Of a stretch of 64,000 nt of DNA, positions 25,210-39,059 are shown piece after piece. Source of the DNA: Diphasiastrum complanatum (Eukaryota > Streptophyta > Lycopodiopsida > Lycopodiales > Lycopodiaceae). The first letter of the stretch is position 1; each line of letters begins with the position of its first letter. The notes under the pieces were generated by a model, which was not told where the DNA came from, ran no database searches, and worked only from the letters and a program-made list of their open reading frames with translations. The DNA lies in NCBI GenBank assembly GCA_029204225.1, contig CM055092.1, positions 29,128,359-29,192,358 on the forward strand, read 5' to 3'. The translations under genes and the position numbers were made by a program.

Positions 25210-26334
25210 ATGAATCTGAAATTCGGACGATCAATAGCCAGAAGAACAACAAATCAAGTGCCAAATATTCTCAGAGTTGCAGTCGCGCAAATCGAGGTAG
25301 AACCAGCACCAATGGATCCTATGAGTCAATCCGTATATGTCACGCCCTTGCAAGCAGTGATCAGTTGCATCATCCTGAAGAACCTTTCAAGATGACTGAA
25401 TTGGAAGCACCGCAAACAGAATTGCTCATGAATATTTTGTCTAGTAAGATCAATATTTCATTGGGAGAGTTCCTAAAGTTGGTGCCAAAAACAAAGGAAG
25501 TCTTAGCGCAAAAGTTAGCTCAAGCTGAACCAGAAGTCCATCAAGAGCCACTTTTTTGTGCTGGATTTGAAGAATCTAATGAAGTACTCCATGTCGGAGC
25601 CACTTGGGAAAGTGAACAAAAAAATATCACTCTACCGATACAACATTGACAATTTCCCAAGGAAGCAGCCATGATAGATGGTGGTTTAAGAGTTAACCTG
25701 ATTTCTACAAAGCTATGTGCAAAATGGGGCCTTACAAAGATCAAGCCTGCGAATTTGCCATTAAGCTAGTTGATCAAACGATAGTTCGTCCACGAGGAAT
25801 GGTTCAAGATATACCTGTCAGAATTGCGGGAGTACTTCGTCATTACTTTCGTAGTAATGGACTTACCAGAAGCACCAAATGTCTACCGAGTCCTATTGGG
25901 ACGTCCATGGTTACGAGTTGTGCAAGTAATTCATAATTGGGGTACCGAAAAAATCACTTTTGAAAATCGTGAATGTGCAGTCAAAGTTGATCCTACAACT
26001 TGGACTATCAAACCAGTGGTTCAAAAAGAGGATGATGATTCATCAACAACGGATCATACTTGTGACCGACCAGAGAAAAATTTGGGAGTTCATTACAATT
26101 CTCAAACGGATACTTTCAACTGGAATTAAGCTCTTGCAATGATTGATTGTACAGTAGGATATATGTGTCAACAAGATAATCAGTCATATTTGAGTGAGAT
26201 TTCATTATTGGATCAAACCTTGGATACACCGATCACTTTTCCATTGAATGTGCTGAATGTAGCTTGGATGTCAATGGAACCTATACCAGATCCGGTTGAA
26301 GGTGACCTCATTCCTGTGAGTCATGCCTTGTCTT
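25210..26334 (+). pseudogene. Ty3/gypsy-like protease plus linker domain, copy 2
   Basis: A paralogue of the 19.8-kb fragment, extending further upstream: a helical pre-protease region (LMNILSSKINISLGEFLKLV, KEVLAQKLAQAEPEVHQEPL), a degenerate protease start AMIDGGLRVNLISTKLCAKW, then VVMDLPEAPNVYRVLLGRPW, VIHNWGTEKITFENRECAV and the conserved block (ALAMIDCTVGYMCQQ, LDTPITFPLNVLNVAWMSME, DPVEGDLIPVSH). Frameshifts occur near 25780 and a stop near 26128. It ends exactly where the perfect inverted repeat starts. Confidence 0.7.
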
Positions 26335-26395
26335 AGTGTGCTGGTGCTAGCATCAACGAAACATGCAATATCGTTGATGCTAGCACCAGCACACT
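26335..26395. repeat. Perfect 25-bp inverted repeat with 11-nt loop
   Basis: The left arm 26335-26359 (agtgtgctggtgctagcatc + aacga) and right arm 26371-26395 are exact reverse complements, separated by aacatgcaata. The right arm is part of the Copia-E coding frame (NIVDASTSTLITQG...), whereas the left arm ends the gypsy fragment. The left arm thus looks like an inverted copy of 25 bp of Copia-E created at the junction. Confidence 0.97.
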
Positions 26396-27408
26396 GATTA
26401 CACAAGGAAGACAAAAAGACAACTTGTATCACTTCAAGGTACACCTACCGACAGATCAAGCACACTAAGTTCACGAATCTACAGATGTTCTATGGCACAA
26501 AAAACTATGCCACATGGACCCAATGACATTGTATCAAGCATGCCATCATGGAGCTATCACAAGAGTAAGCATCACGAATGCAACAAACTCGACAACCTAT
26601 GATGCGTGCATGAAAGGAAAGATGTCCCAAACTCCTTTCCGTAGGGACTCCTTCAGAACAACAAAGATTCTGGAGCTGGTACATTCAGACATCAGCGGAC
26701 CTTTCAACGTGATCTCAGTGGGAGGCTCGAAATACTACATCACCTTCATTGACGACTACAACAAGTTTGCCAGAGTCTACTTCATAAACAACAAATCAGA
26801 AGCACTCGACAAGTTCACAAAATATGGGAGCTGGGTAAAAAGATTCATAGAAAGCAAAGTGAAGTAGATCAGAACTGATCATGGTGGAGAATACATCTCA
26901 AACCGCTTCGCTGACTTCTGCAACAATCGAGGAATCCTTCACAGAAGGACTGCATCCTATACACCAAAACACAATGGTGTTACTGAAAGGAAGAACATGA
27001 TACTCATGGAAGCCGCAAGGTGCATGATGGCCTATTCGAAAGCACCAAGAGTGCTATGGGCTGAAGCAATAGCTACAGCTGCCTACATCCAGAATAGGAT
27101 AGGCAAATCAGGTATTCCTCACATGATGCCACACAAACTATGGTGGGAAAAAAAGCCCAATCTGACGCACATTCAAATCTTTGGTTGTGTAGCTTATGCA
27201 CATGTTCCAGACAAGCTTTAAAAGAAGCTCAATGAGAAAGTCGCATCGTCGGGTATGCCATTCATTGTATTACATGCTCTACATGCCAGAGACGAATCAA
27301 GTAAAGACAGTCAGAGACGTCAAGTTCGATGAGACCAGAACAATGGCAGATGATGATTCAACCAGCTATGAAGTCTTAGGAACGCAGTACTACTACTGCC
27401 AACCATGA
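26396..27408 (+). pseudogene. Copia-E integrase, with stops
   Basis: The zinc-binding region is partly degraded (DVLWHKKLCHMDPMTL; TTYDACMKGKM, where CxxC has lost its first Cys to Tyr). The core shows LVHSDISGPF, FIDDYNKFARVYF, a TAG at about 26865 just before RTDHGGEYISNRF, SYTPKHNGVTERKNMI, PRVLWAEAIATAAYIQNR, PHKLWWEKKPNLTHIQIFG and VRDVKFDE. Catalytic Asp and Glu are present, but the reading frame is broken at least three times. Confidence 0.83.
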
Positions 27409-28448
27409 CAGAGGGAGCAGAACCCGAACACTCAGACGAAGATGTTCAAACCCCACATCAGCAGAGCGATGAATTAGACGATGAAAGGACAACAAGCATG
27501 CCTGTAGCTAGAACACCTGTAAACCAAAATGGTTCAGGACCTAGCCGAAGAGACAAAGTCAAGGACATTGTAGTACCCGAAGAATCTCCCAAGAGATCAA
27601 CAAGAGAACGGAGAGCGCCAGCCATATTCATGCCAGGCAGCTTGGCTCCCTATAGATTCAATGACGAACCACAAACATTCGAGGAAGCCATCAATAGTCC
27701 AGACAAGGATAAATGGATCCAATCCATGAACGGAGAGATCAAATCCATGAAGAAGAATGAGGTATGGACACTACAGCTAGTACCAAACAAGCGGAAGACA
27801 GTGCAATGCAAATGGGTATACAAGCTGAAGTATGGACCGAATGGAAATATTTCGAGGTACAAAGCCAGACTTGTAGTGAAGGAATTCTCTTAGAAGTATG
27901 GCATCGACTATATTGAGACCTTCTCTCCAGTGGTGAAACATGCGTCCTTACGCCTACTGTTTGCATATGCAGCCGCTTATGACCTCAGGTTTCACATAGT
28001 CGATGAGAAGACAACATTCTTACATGGCGAATTAGATGAAGAAGTCTATATGGATCAATTTCCAGGTTACACCTGCGAATCACTTCCCAGCTATGCCTGC
28101 CAAATGCACAGAAGTATCTATGGATTGAAGCAATCTGCATGACTATGGTACAAGAAAAAGGATCATGCCCTACGATCCTCGGGTTTCCAACCACTGATGG
28201 CCGATTCCAATGTTTATGTAAGGATCACAGACGGGGAGATCATCATTGTTGTTGTGTACGTGGACGACACATTGATACTTTGCAAAAGTGAAGAGCTAAT
28301 TGTCGAAGTTAAGAGAGACATCTTGAAACATTTTGAGATAACAGACCTAGGAGAAGCCATATGTTATCTAGGCTTGCAAATCAATGACCACGACTATGAA
28401 GAAGGAAAGCTATACTTTATCAGTCCAGGTACATCCAGAAGATCCTAG
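27405..28448 (+). pseudogene. Copia-E reverse transcriptase
   Basis: An acidic connector (EPEHSDEDVQTPHQQSDELD) and a basic PKRSTRERRAPAIF stretch lead into RT: FEEAINSPDKDKWIQSMNGE, KNEVWTLQLVP, CKWVYKLKYGPNGN and KARLVVKEFS, then a TAG at about 27892, KYGIDYIETFSPVVK, DEKTTFLHGELDEEVY, SIYGLKQSA, a TGA at about 28140, and an intact catalytic VVYVDDTLILC. Ends near YLGLQINDHDYEEGKLYF. Confidence 0.85.
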
Positions 28449-28449
28449 A

Positions 28450-28990
28450 TGATTTCAGGATGACAGATTGCAAAGGGGCCAACACCCCAATGCTTGCAGG
28501 AACAATTGTGACAAACGAGGATTGTCCGAAGACTGACAAATAGAAAGAGATCATGTAGCACACGTCTTACAGGAGGCTAATTGGATCACTGATGTAACTA
28601 GTAGATAACACAAGCCCCGACATTGCTTATGTTGTGTTTAGGATGAGCCAGTTCAGCACGAACCCAGGTTGGACACACTGGAAGATTGCCAAGCGAATCC
28701 TACAGTACCTTCAAAAGACGAAGGATTTCGGGCAGTGTTACTCTCGCAATGCCGGATTCCAAATGCACTCCTACATCAATGCAAGTTGGGCATCACTCAA
28801 GGACGACTGTAAAAGTGTCTCAGGAGGGTGCACCATTGCAGTGAGCGCAGCAATTATCTAGGTCAGCAAGAAGCATACCATCATAGTTCAGTCGCCCTAC
28901 GAAGCAGAAAATGTTGCAGTCACGAAGATTTGCTCCAAGTACAAGGAGATCAAAGAAAGTACCAGGAGGAATACCCCCTATGCGAATGAT
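28450..28990 (+). pseudogene. Copia-E RNase H
   Basis: Visible blocks are YRRLIGSLM, SPDIAYVVFRMSQFSTNPG, THWKIAKRILQYLQKTKDFG, SYINASWASLKDDCKSVSGG and VSKKHTIIVQSPYEAENVAV (usually SLSTAEAEYVA). Stops occur at about 28543, 28557, 28595 and 28858. The domain is truncated after KICSKYKEIKES and lacks the usual C-terminal ADIFTK segment. Confidence 0.78.
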
Positions 28991-29010
28991 GCTGACAACA
29001 ATCTGAGCAT

Positions 29011-29235
29011 CGTTGGAACATGTCTAATCAGTCGTTTTTGTAATCCCTGATTAGCTTAAACCTTTTTTCTCTCTCTATCTATATAAACAGATCAAACACG
29101 AGAGAATTGGTTGAACATCAAATTGGTAGAATACCAATGTGAGCTAGGCATAGAAGAGCTAGTCGAAGTCCCAGAAGTCTGCTAGTAAGCGAGACGATCT
29201 TATATAGAATTCGTGAGAGACATAACATCTCTCAC
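29011..29235 (+). repeat. LTR-like remnant after Copia-E
   Basis: Starts CGTTGGAACATGTC, close to the TGTTGGAA start of many copia LTRs, with a TATA-like tctatataaacag at about 29073-29086 and an A-rich transcript-like region. It ends near gagacataaca before the Copia-F scrap. A short or truncated LTR fits; no partner copy exists to prove it. Confidence 0.45.
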
Positions 29236-29703
29236 GCCGACGTGCTGGGTGGGTTTGTCACACAACGCTCTAGAGGTGGATTCAACCAAGAGGTGGAAAT
29301 TATTGAAGATACACTTTTCCAAAGGTGGTCAAAAGGAAAATGTGAGGACAAGGCCATGTGTATCCAAAATCAATTCACATATAAGCTAGGACTGTGCGTA
29401 AATTGTCACGAGCCGAGACATTGGAGATAACAATATTGTAAGAAGCAAAAATATATAGAACATAAACAAGAAAAGTGGCAAGTTGGGCATTATGTAGGTC
29501 AATGCAATAATCATTATGTAGGTCATAATGATGATGAGAGTGATGAAGATGAAACATCAAATATGTTTCTCACAACATTATTGTCAAGCGACAATTCTAG
29601 CAACACATGGTATATTGATAGTGGAGCCGTAAGGCACACAACCTCGAGGATAGATTTGTTCTCAAGAACTAATGAAGTTAATGATGGTGATGAAGTAGGA
29701 TAG
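29236..29703 (+). pseudogene. Copia-F: gag zinc knuckle and protease scrap
   Basis: In one frame interrupted by a TAA at about 29428: KCEDKAMCIQNQ, then a degenerate knuckle CVNCHEPRHWR*QYC, an acidic stretch (NDDESDEDETSNMF) and the protease site TWYIDSGAVRHTTS. The DSGA catalytic motif is intact. It stops at about 29701 and no integrase follows. It resembles the Gag-protease junction of yet another copia family. Confidence 0.75.
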
Positions 29704-33239
<3,536 letters not shown>

Positions 33240-33852
33240 AATCTCCAAGTATCTTACTGAGACGTTGTTAGTTTAAGCTCGCCATCGTTGGATTTCTCAG
33301 ATTGAGCCACGTTTCTATCATCGGCCGTTGAGATGTTTCCAAGTTGGATTTGACACGTGGCCAAAATCTGACAGGGCGGGTTTAGATTCTGTCGTGTTTG
33401 TAAGAGCCTTTGCAAATCCCACCGTGTCGTCGTTTTTCGTTTCTCTCGTTCGGGGATCGGGCTACGTGCTGCTCCATTCCTCCTCTCGCCCCCTAGACGC
33501 GGACTGGTTCAGCCCACAACCGTTGGATCTTATCAAGACAACGCCATTTTGCCACGTAGTTCAAAACTATCCATCCAAAACTCTGCAAGTGGCAAATCTA
33601 CCTCGTGGCTCACATCTAATTGTGCGCGCCTATCGATTTCGTGTCATTAAATCCCATCCTATCGCGCGCTGAGATTCTAAGCCCGTCACTGTTGGATTGA
33701 ATCATAGGGATGCGGATCTTGCCACGTGGCGAAGATTGACCTCTGACGAGCCTCCAAGTGGCAGGAGTGACTGGCGAATGGCTTCCAAGCGGGCGCGCTG
33801 AACAGAGCTCGCGCCCTTAAGCACCACCCCTTGTTTCTCCCCCCTCTGATCT

Positions 33853-33888
<36 letters not shown>

Positions 33889-33935
33889 GGATCAGAAGTG
33901 TGATAATTCAGAGGAGGAGGAGGAGGAGGAGGGCG
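33240..33935 (+). promoter_or_regulatory. Putative promoter and 5' UTR of the trihelix gene
   Basis: A GC-richer region upstream of the trihelix ATG. G-box-like elements include gacacgtggcc (about 33351), gccacgtag (33554) and gccacgtggcg (33722). CCGTTGGATC or close variants recur at about 33285, 33518 and 33688. A (GA)n tract of 31 bp (33855-33885) and a (GAG)n run precede the ATG, typical of plant 5' UTRs bound by GAGA-binding factors. No convincing TATA box. The start of transcription is not visible. Confidence 0.55.
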
Positions 33936-35231
33936 ATGGAGGGCGAGGGCGAGGGCGAGGGCGAGGGCGCTGGGGCTGCGAGGGTGGAGGGAGGCATCAG
34001 CTCTGAAGCCAGAGAGGTGCATCGCATCCGCCTCCAGGAGCAGGCCTTGGCAGAAAAATCCCTCCAGGCAGCAGATCAGGGGCGAGCGGGGGGCAGATCA
34101 GAGACCGGGGATGTGGACGCTGCAGCAGCGGCAGCGGAAAAGCTGCAGCTCCAGGACAAGGCCTCTCGTCTTCCGCGGTGGACGAGACGCGAGACCCTGG
34201 TGCTGGTGGAGGCCAAGAAGGCCGGCGAGCTTAGGGTTAAGAAAAACAAAGAAGAAAGGCAGCAAAAAGACTCCGGGGGGTCGCCCAAATCCAAGCCTGT
34301 CAGTGAGTCCAAATGGATCTATATTTCTAGTTTCTGTAAGCAGCGCGGGGTGGATAGGGAGGCCAATCAGTGCCGCAAGCGGTGGGGGAATTTGTTTGGT
34401 GATTACAAGCGCATCCGTGACTGGCAGAAGGGATGCAGCCTCGGCGGCGATGGCAGCGGCGTCGAGGATGGCGAGTCCTTTTGGTTGATGAGGAATGATG
34501 CAAGGAAGGAAAATAAGCTGCCTGGGTCATTTGATCCTGAGGTGTTTGAAGCCCTGGAATCGTTCCTGGGTCGCAAAACGGGCGCTGCTGTTGCTGCCGT
34601 GGTGCCCGAGGCAGTGGCGGTAGTGTTCGAGAACGGGCGTCCGACATCGGATGAAGGGCTGTTTTCTGACATAGAGCATCCTGCACAAGAGGAAGATGTC
34701 ACTCCTGATGCAGCAATCGGCGCTGGGAGCTCTACGCCTGATCCTGGTAACAGAGAAAATTGATGCCTTTTTATGTTTTGCAATCATATTTGATAATAGT
34801 GCGAAAGAGACTCAAGTCCCGATTGCTGCAGAATAGGGCTGGATTCCTGATTATGTAGCAGTCTGGATTCAAACCCTATTCTGCAGCAATCAAAGAATCC
34901 ACCCTGCGCTTGAAATTCCTCGAATCACCAAATCTGACACTATTTATGTTCTGGTTTTTTTGCAGATTCATACAAGGAACAATCACCAACCCACAGCAAT
35001 GGACGGAAGAAAAGAAAGCGACCGTTTGTCGAGCCTGAGCAACAGAAAGACCAGCTGGTAGCTCTTTTGGAAAATAACTGCAAAGTCTTATCCGAACATA
35101 TTGAGGCGCAGAATCACAACAACGAGTTGGACAGAGCTCAGAGAAAGCAACAGGCTGACAGCTTAGTAAGTGTACTGGGCAAGCTGGCTGATGCGCTGGA
35201 GATCATCTCAGCAAGATTGCAGAAAGGCTAA
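33936..35231 (+). CDS. ASR3-like: Trihelix transcription factor, ASR3-like
   Basis: A probable nuclear DNA-binding regulator of the trihelix (GT-factor) family. Two exons, 33936-34746 and 34966-35231, join in phase 1 across a GT-AG intron (CTG|gtaaca ... tttttgcag|ATTC) to give 358 residues with a clean TAA. The trihelix domain spans about 79-191 with the regularly spaced tryptophans of the fold (W82 in LPRWTRRETLVL, W127, W150 in QCRKRWGNLFGDYK) and the GESFWLMRNDARKENKLPG signature of the Arabidopsis ASR3 clade, a family of transcriptional repressors. The C-terminus has a basic likely nuclear signal (GRKKRKR, about 282-288) and a coiled coil (about 298-354, ending LVSVLGKLADAL). The N-terminus is a GE repeat from a (GGCGAG)n tract. 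An in-frame ATG at 33831 would add 35 residues read from the GA tract; I treat that as UTR. Confidence 0.9.
34821..34891. repeat. 18-bp perfect inverted repeat in the trihelix intron
   Basis: Within the 219-bp intron, gattgctgcagaataggg (34821-34838) and ccctattctgcagcaatc (34874-34891) are exact reverse complements separated by 35 nt. The intron RNA could fold into a long stem. Function unknown. Confidence 0.95.
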
Positions 35232-37799
35232 GGCAGTTCGCAAGACAACCACAACAGTTGAAATTTCATGTACTGCTGTTGTACTGTAAATTCCTTATCT
35301 TTCCTTGCAAAGGAAAAGATACTAATAGTGAATATATGAAACACAGAACATTGGCTACTTTGCTGGTTCTTTTGTTCTGTATATGGGCATTTTTAGCTTA
35401 CATTCTGAATAGGATTTTGTAAGAACTGTCCGATTACACTCGGTTAGAACAGGAATTATGGATAGTATTTCAGTTAGAATAGAATCTATGTGGCTTCGGG
35501 GAAATCAAATACAGTGAGAAAGACACATCCTTCTAACAAGTTGTGTCATTCTCTATGCTAAAGTTTTTAAGCATGTGGCTTTCAATTCAAAGGAAGTGTA
35601 ATCTCTTCCATCTTTTTCATTCCCAAAGTTTTTCTTGTTTGTATGCAGTGTGGAAATCGCATTAAATTCCTAAAAGACCTAGGTTTATCGCTGCAGCTTG
35701 TAAAACTACTATATTTTACCTTTTTAAGTGGTCGAGTTGTTCCCTTGAAGCCTTGCTTCCTTCAGTTGATGAACTCTGGATGCAAATGTTCTTGTGGATT
35801 GGAGTTGGATCTATATGATATTAATTGATGTCATATAAATATGAAACTTTTCTGCTCCTCACACAATAGATGAAAAAACTACCTGTGCTACTTTAAGATT
35901 AGGACTTCACGACATCATGCACTCAACTCTGGAAATTTGAGGTTTCTTTTAAATAAGTTGGCTCAGGATGTTTTCAGCAGCAAACTAAGGAAACTCAATG
36001 CAAAGCTTTGAAATATGAAAGATTGCTTTGCATTTTGAGTTTACCTTAAAAGAAAAATCAAGCTGTTAAAAAAAAAAAGATTTACGAAGATGGATCATGG
36101 TACTTGTTTCACAGTTCATCATGCAAGTATTCACCTCTCATCCCATCTTATTGCATAAATGAAGCCATGCTGGAAGATATATTGACGATGTCTTTCTCCT
36201 GATATTCTTGATTTTTGTTGGAGAATGTATCCTATAGACTCATGGGAACCCAATTGCACCGGTAGTGATTATAATTGCAATTTTTTGGATCTTTGTAACA
36301 ATCAGATTAGGTCAAGTACATTTGTTGATGTTTTGAATATAAAATTAACGCGTTCCGTTCCAGAACGATGCCCTGTTAAAAAAAATATAAAAATACGTTT
36401 TTTTTCACAAAGGATAAATCTCATATAAATATTTAAAATAATTAAAGTTATATGAATATCGTTCCGACCAGGAACGTACGTATTGAGTGATTTACTTTTG
36501 ATTTTAAAATCTTTTTCTTCTTTGTACTAATAGATATGCTTTTGTACACCAATTAAGTAATTTAACTATTTTGTTACTCCATTCAAGTTACTCATTCAAG
36601 AATGTCATGAAACAAGTTTGAACTATTTTCAGACTCTAAAGGTGATCTTTGGTATTGCAGCCTTTGATATGTTCAAGATGATTTTGACAAATGTTCTTTG
36701 ATGTCACTTTCAGATTTCTTGTTCTTTTTTCTTTTGTTCTTGATAACTTTTACTTGCGGGTCGTTATTTGCTTCTTATTTAATCCATTTAGTTTGCTTCT
36801 TATTTAGCATTGGGTTTACCCAAGAGAATCCATTTAGTCAACGTGAGTCTGGTACTGATGAGACAGAAGTAATGCTGTTTTAGTATGATTCTCTCTGATC
36901 TATTTTTGTTACATGTATATATTTTGCCAAGCTGCACCTCATGACCTAACTGACTTCTCAAAGCAGATTTGTGAATATATATATATATATTCCAATTTCA
37001 TGAGTAGCTAAATCAAAGTGAGTGAGAAACAAATGGATATTTCCAGCCACAACTTTTGGTTTTTTCTTGGCAACATTCGCCCTTAGAGAGTAACGATTTC
37101 ATCAGATTCTAACAATCTTCCTAGCTATGATGCAGTCCTTGAGTAGTATGCAATCAGATCAAATAGTTGGCCCATCTCCAGAACATGGTCTGGTTGGAAC
37201 AATTCTGTCCATATATCTGAACTACTGATTTTTCACCCTTTGGTGACAATTTACACCCATACAATTAGCTCTCCTTTGGGAAAAGCCAAGTATGTCTGCC
37301 CCTCGTGTGTCAACTAGGTATAAGTCAGTCAGTTGCGCTTAGATATGTGCAAACATGTAGGTATGTAGAAAAAATTCCAAACACATTGCAAAGCATAGTA
37401 ACTACTAGCTTGTAAGAAGTACTAACTGAACAAAGCATTCAGGCTTCAGCATGCTGCATACCAAAACTGAAACTTGACAGCAATCACATTGTGCAGACTA
37501 CAGTGCTAAGTGTATATGATACAAAAACATGGAAATTGATCCACATTTTATGCATGCCTCATGAGAAAGATCAATATGTCTGACGTTATAAACAATAAAG
37601 CTCCGATATATACAATGAGTATGCCAATGGCCAGCCAAGTATATGAACTTGGATACATATTTTGTGTGTATGTCCTCTAGTCGTCCACAAGCTCGGCGTA
37701 TGTGTGTATGGCTCCAGTAGCTCACATAGGGTGAAGCAAATGAGCAATTGCGTGTGTGGCAACCTCAGCACATGGTACACTAGCTATAGGACCTCAATC
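35232..37799. other. 3' flank of the trihelix gene, non-coding
   Basis: AT-rich sequence with no supported gene. It contains a short (TA)n run at about 36978-36990 and two small palindromes of the same shape at 36351-36367 and 36460-36476 (cgttcc...gaacg). No polyadenylation signal can be named with confidence. Confidence 0.5.
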
Positions 37800-38289
37800 A
37801 GCTACTCGGCCTGTCACTAGAAATCATCTTCAAAAACAACCCTTTGGAACTTAAGTTCAGTCGGCTTGCTGCTATGATGCCACAGTGTGAACTCAGGGCT
37901 GGTTGCCATCTGGCGCAATGGAGGTCGAACCCGAAGCAGTTGCTCCAACATGACAAAGTGGTAGACAACATGTGTAGGTGTTACTTCATATCCAACGGGC
38001 TATATATCCTGAACATGGAAAGGGCACTCTGTCAGAATTTGTGATACAAATTCCAGATGGAGATACTAGTCCTACTAGCACTCACACAAAACCAAGCATA
38101 GAGAGAATTCAAATCATAAAAAATTGAGCAATTGCTCTAGCATAATAGATTTGAATGGAATAGTTGTGGTGGGGCGCCAGCCTTCTTATATAGTTTCTCT
38201 AATGATTGATAAAAGCTAATGAGCCTAAAGTAAATAGCAAAATAACAAAAGCTATTTACTAATAAATCTACCTATATATGGTAAGGACC
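37800..38289 (-). repeat. Possible LTR or promoter remnant with TATA box
   Basis: On the minus strand a good TATA-like ctatataagaagg lies at about 38184-38200, followed by gctggcgccccacc, resembling a U3/R region. It lies directly downstream (in minus orientation) of the Copia-G RNase H remnant, so it may be part of that element's 3' LTR. No matching copy was found to prove it. Confidence 0.35.
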
Positions 38290-39005
38290 AAAAATGAACT
38301 TCTAAGTACTAAGAGAATACCAAATCTCAAAGTCCCCTGGATATATTTCAGAGTATTCGCTTAGCAGCTTTCCAATGAATCTGCGTAGACTTAGCCATAA
38401 ACTGACTAACCATACTCATAGCATAAGCAATATCTGGTCATGTAGTAGTTAGATAGATTAAGCTTCCAACAAGCTTTCTATATAACGTCTCATCCACATC
38501 CTGATCTTCCTCAGCTTTAGTAAGCTTACATCCAATATGGTGTAGAAATAGGCTTGCACTCTGACATATTGAACTTTTCAAGAAGTTCATGAGCATACTT
38601 AGATTGAGAAATAAATAGTCCCTGTGCTACTCTATATACCTCAATCCCAAGAAAATATTGTAGTGAACCAAGATCTTTCATATCAAACTCTGATGAGAGA
38701 TCTTTTTTTATTCCCTGAATCATACTATGATCTGATCCTGTAATAATAAGATCATCCACATACATCACTACAATAACAATATGATTATCCCTGATCAAAA
38801 CATAAAGTGTATGCTCCAAACTACTTCTCTGAAAGCCGAGCTCCTCAAAGTATGTGTCAATTCTCGTGTACCATGCCCTGGGTTCATAGTACCACCTAGG
38901 CAATCTTCTAGCTTCTGATGTAGGATGCTTCCTGCCTAGTGAATCAGGAGGTGAATAAGTATCCCATATACTTGACCTCTCCTTCCTCTTTTCTATCTCA
39001 ACCAA
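38290..39005 (-). pseudogene. Copia-G RT C-terminal half and RNase H start
   Basis: The frame 39005-38526 carries, after the connector, PRAWYTRIDTYFEELGF, catalytic VVMYVDDLIITGSDHSM, EFDMKDLGSLQYFLGIEV, LFISQSKYAHELLEKFNM and STPYWM. The fingers and palm N-terminus, including the first catalytic Asp (MDVxxAFLxG block), are deleted. Downstream, degenerate frames show AMSMVSQFMAKSTQIHWKAA and IQGTLRFGI, the entry to RNase H, before the sequence is lost at about 38290. Confidence 0.83.
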
Positions 39006-39059
39006 AGTTACTCTAGGTTCTTAAATTGGTGTAGATGATACATGTGTTGATTCAGGTTC

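Larger units (their letters stand above)
26371..29010 (+). mobile_element. Copia-E: Ty1/copia element lacking its 5' third
   Basis: A third copia family in the mosaic. It begins in the protease-integrase spacer (STLITQGRQKDNLYHFKV) and runs through integrase, RT and RNase H to about 28990, where an LTR-like sequence follows. Gag, protease, primer site and 5' LTR are missing; its upstream edge coincides with the inverted repeat. Confidence 0.83.

Noticed and set aside
33831-33935. Upstream in-frame ATG extending the trihelix protein by 35 residues
   Set aside because: The extension is read from a GA tract and an AGG run typical of a 5' UTR. The ATG at 33936 begins a sensible N-terminus, although translation from upstream cannot be excluded.
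34076-34787. Several open frames antisense or out of frame within the trihelix exon
   Set aside because: Shadows of GC-rich coding sequence; none has a domain and the sense frame explains the region.
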